Assembly (NCBI GenBank): GCA_021730785.1
Contig: JAKFWF010000012.1
Coordinates: 1 to 34,353 of the forward strand
Source: Hyphomicrobiaceae bacterium
GTDB taxonomy: Bacteria; Pseudomonadota; Alphaproteobacteria; Rhizobiales; Hyphomicrobiaceae
Direction: 5' to 3'
Length of the DNA stretch: 34,353 nt
Shown one piece after another: positions 34,318 through 34,353 of this stretch. A model generated the notes under the pieces. It was not told the origin of the DNA. It did no database searches and saw only the letters and a program-made list of their open reading frames with translations. Positions within the stretch are counted from its first letter, which is position 1. Each line of letters starts with the position of its first letter. The position numbers were made by a program, and so were the translations under genes.

Positions 34318-34353
34318 ATGACCCGTACGTTGATCGACGCTCTGAAAGAGGTG
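34318..34353 (+). CDS. Start of a gene cut by the right edge
   Basis: An ATG at 34318 follows GGAGGTGGCGAG (ribosome site about 7 nt upstream) and opens a frame of 12 codons, MTRTLIDALKEV, to the window end. Too little is present to name a product. The 114 bp before it show no clear terminator after the HAD gene. Confidence 0.5.
   Translation, partial: MTRTLIDALKEV

Overview
This 34.4-kb, high-GC window looks like chromosomal DNA of an alphaproteobacterium, most likely of the order Hyphomicrobiales (inference). The grounds are the head-to-head tyrS/anmK pair beside bcp and a DUF3971 (YhdP-like) gene, a GAAC-N7-GAAC SOS box of the alphaproteobacterial type, a COG5631-type regulator, and intergenic palindromes of the kind common in that order. 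No rRNA, tRNA, CRISPR array, transposase or phage gene was recognised.

Layout. 1-6350: a catabolic island. A fused HyuA-HyuB (5-oxoprolinase/hydantoinase) gene runs leftward off the window. Opposite it is a MarR-like regulator followed by a complete three-gene TRAP transporter (dctQ-dctM-dctP). A 17-bp palindrome in the divergent promoter covers the hyu -10 box and probably controls both directions. The hyu reading frame carries a composite palindromic element. 6366-8408: a membrane-anchored pentapeptide-type protein with about 21 tandem 11-residue units. 8636-12979: a Sua5-type t6A synthase, a long acyl-CoA dehydrogenase, a ParDE toxin-antitoxin pair whose toxin lacks a normal start codon, and an enoyl-CoA hydratase. 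13012-14412: an OprB-type porin gene interrupted by an amber codon at codon 5. 14413-14949: non-coding sequence with two matched short hairpins. 14950-18507: a type I secretion ABC transporter and its HlyD adaptor. 18719-19641: two small exported proteins of unknown function, one with six regularly spaced cysteines.

19720-24782: an LhgO-like FAD oxidoreductase lies opposite a two-gene SbcD/SbcC-like (YhaO/YhaN-like) nuclease operon. The operon promoter has a LexA box placed exactly between its -35 and -10 hexamers, which predicts a DNA-damage-inducible nuclease. 24838-26899: a bactofilin, a DUF455 ferritin-like protein and a one-cysteine Bcp peroxiredoxin. 27091-34353: a 1241-residue DUF3971/AsmA-like envelope protein, tyrS, anmK, a small membrane protein, a YihX-like HAD hydrolase and the first codons of another gene.

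The most notable items are the SOS-controlled SbcCD-like operon, the palindromic element read through inside the oxoprolinase frame, the hyu/TRAP/regulator island with its operator, the 33-bp tandem-repeat gene with a perfect 22-bp internal hairpin, and two genes with start-region anomalies (porin amber codon, parE without ATG/GTG/TTG).
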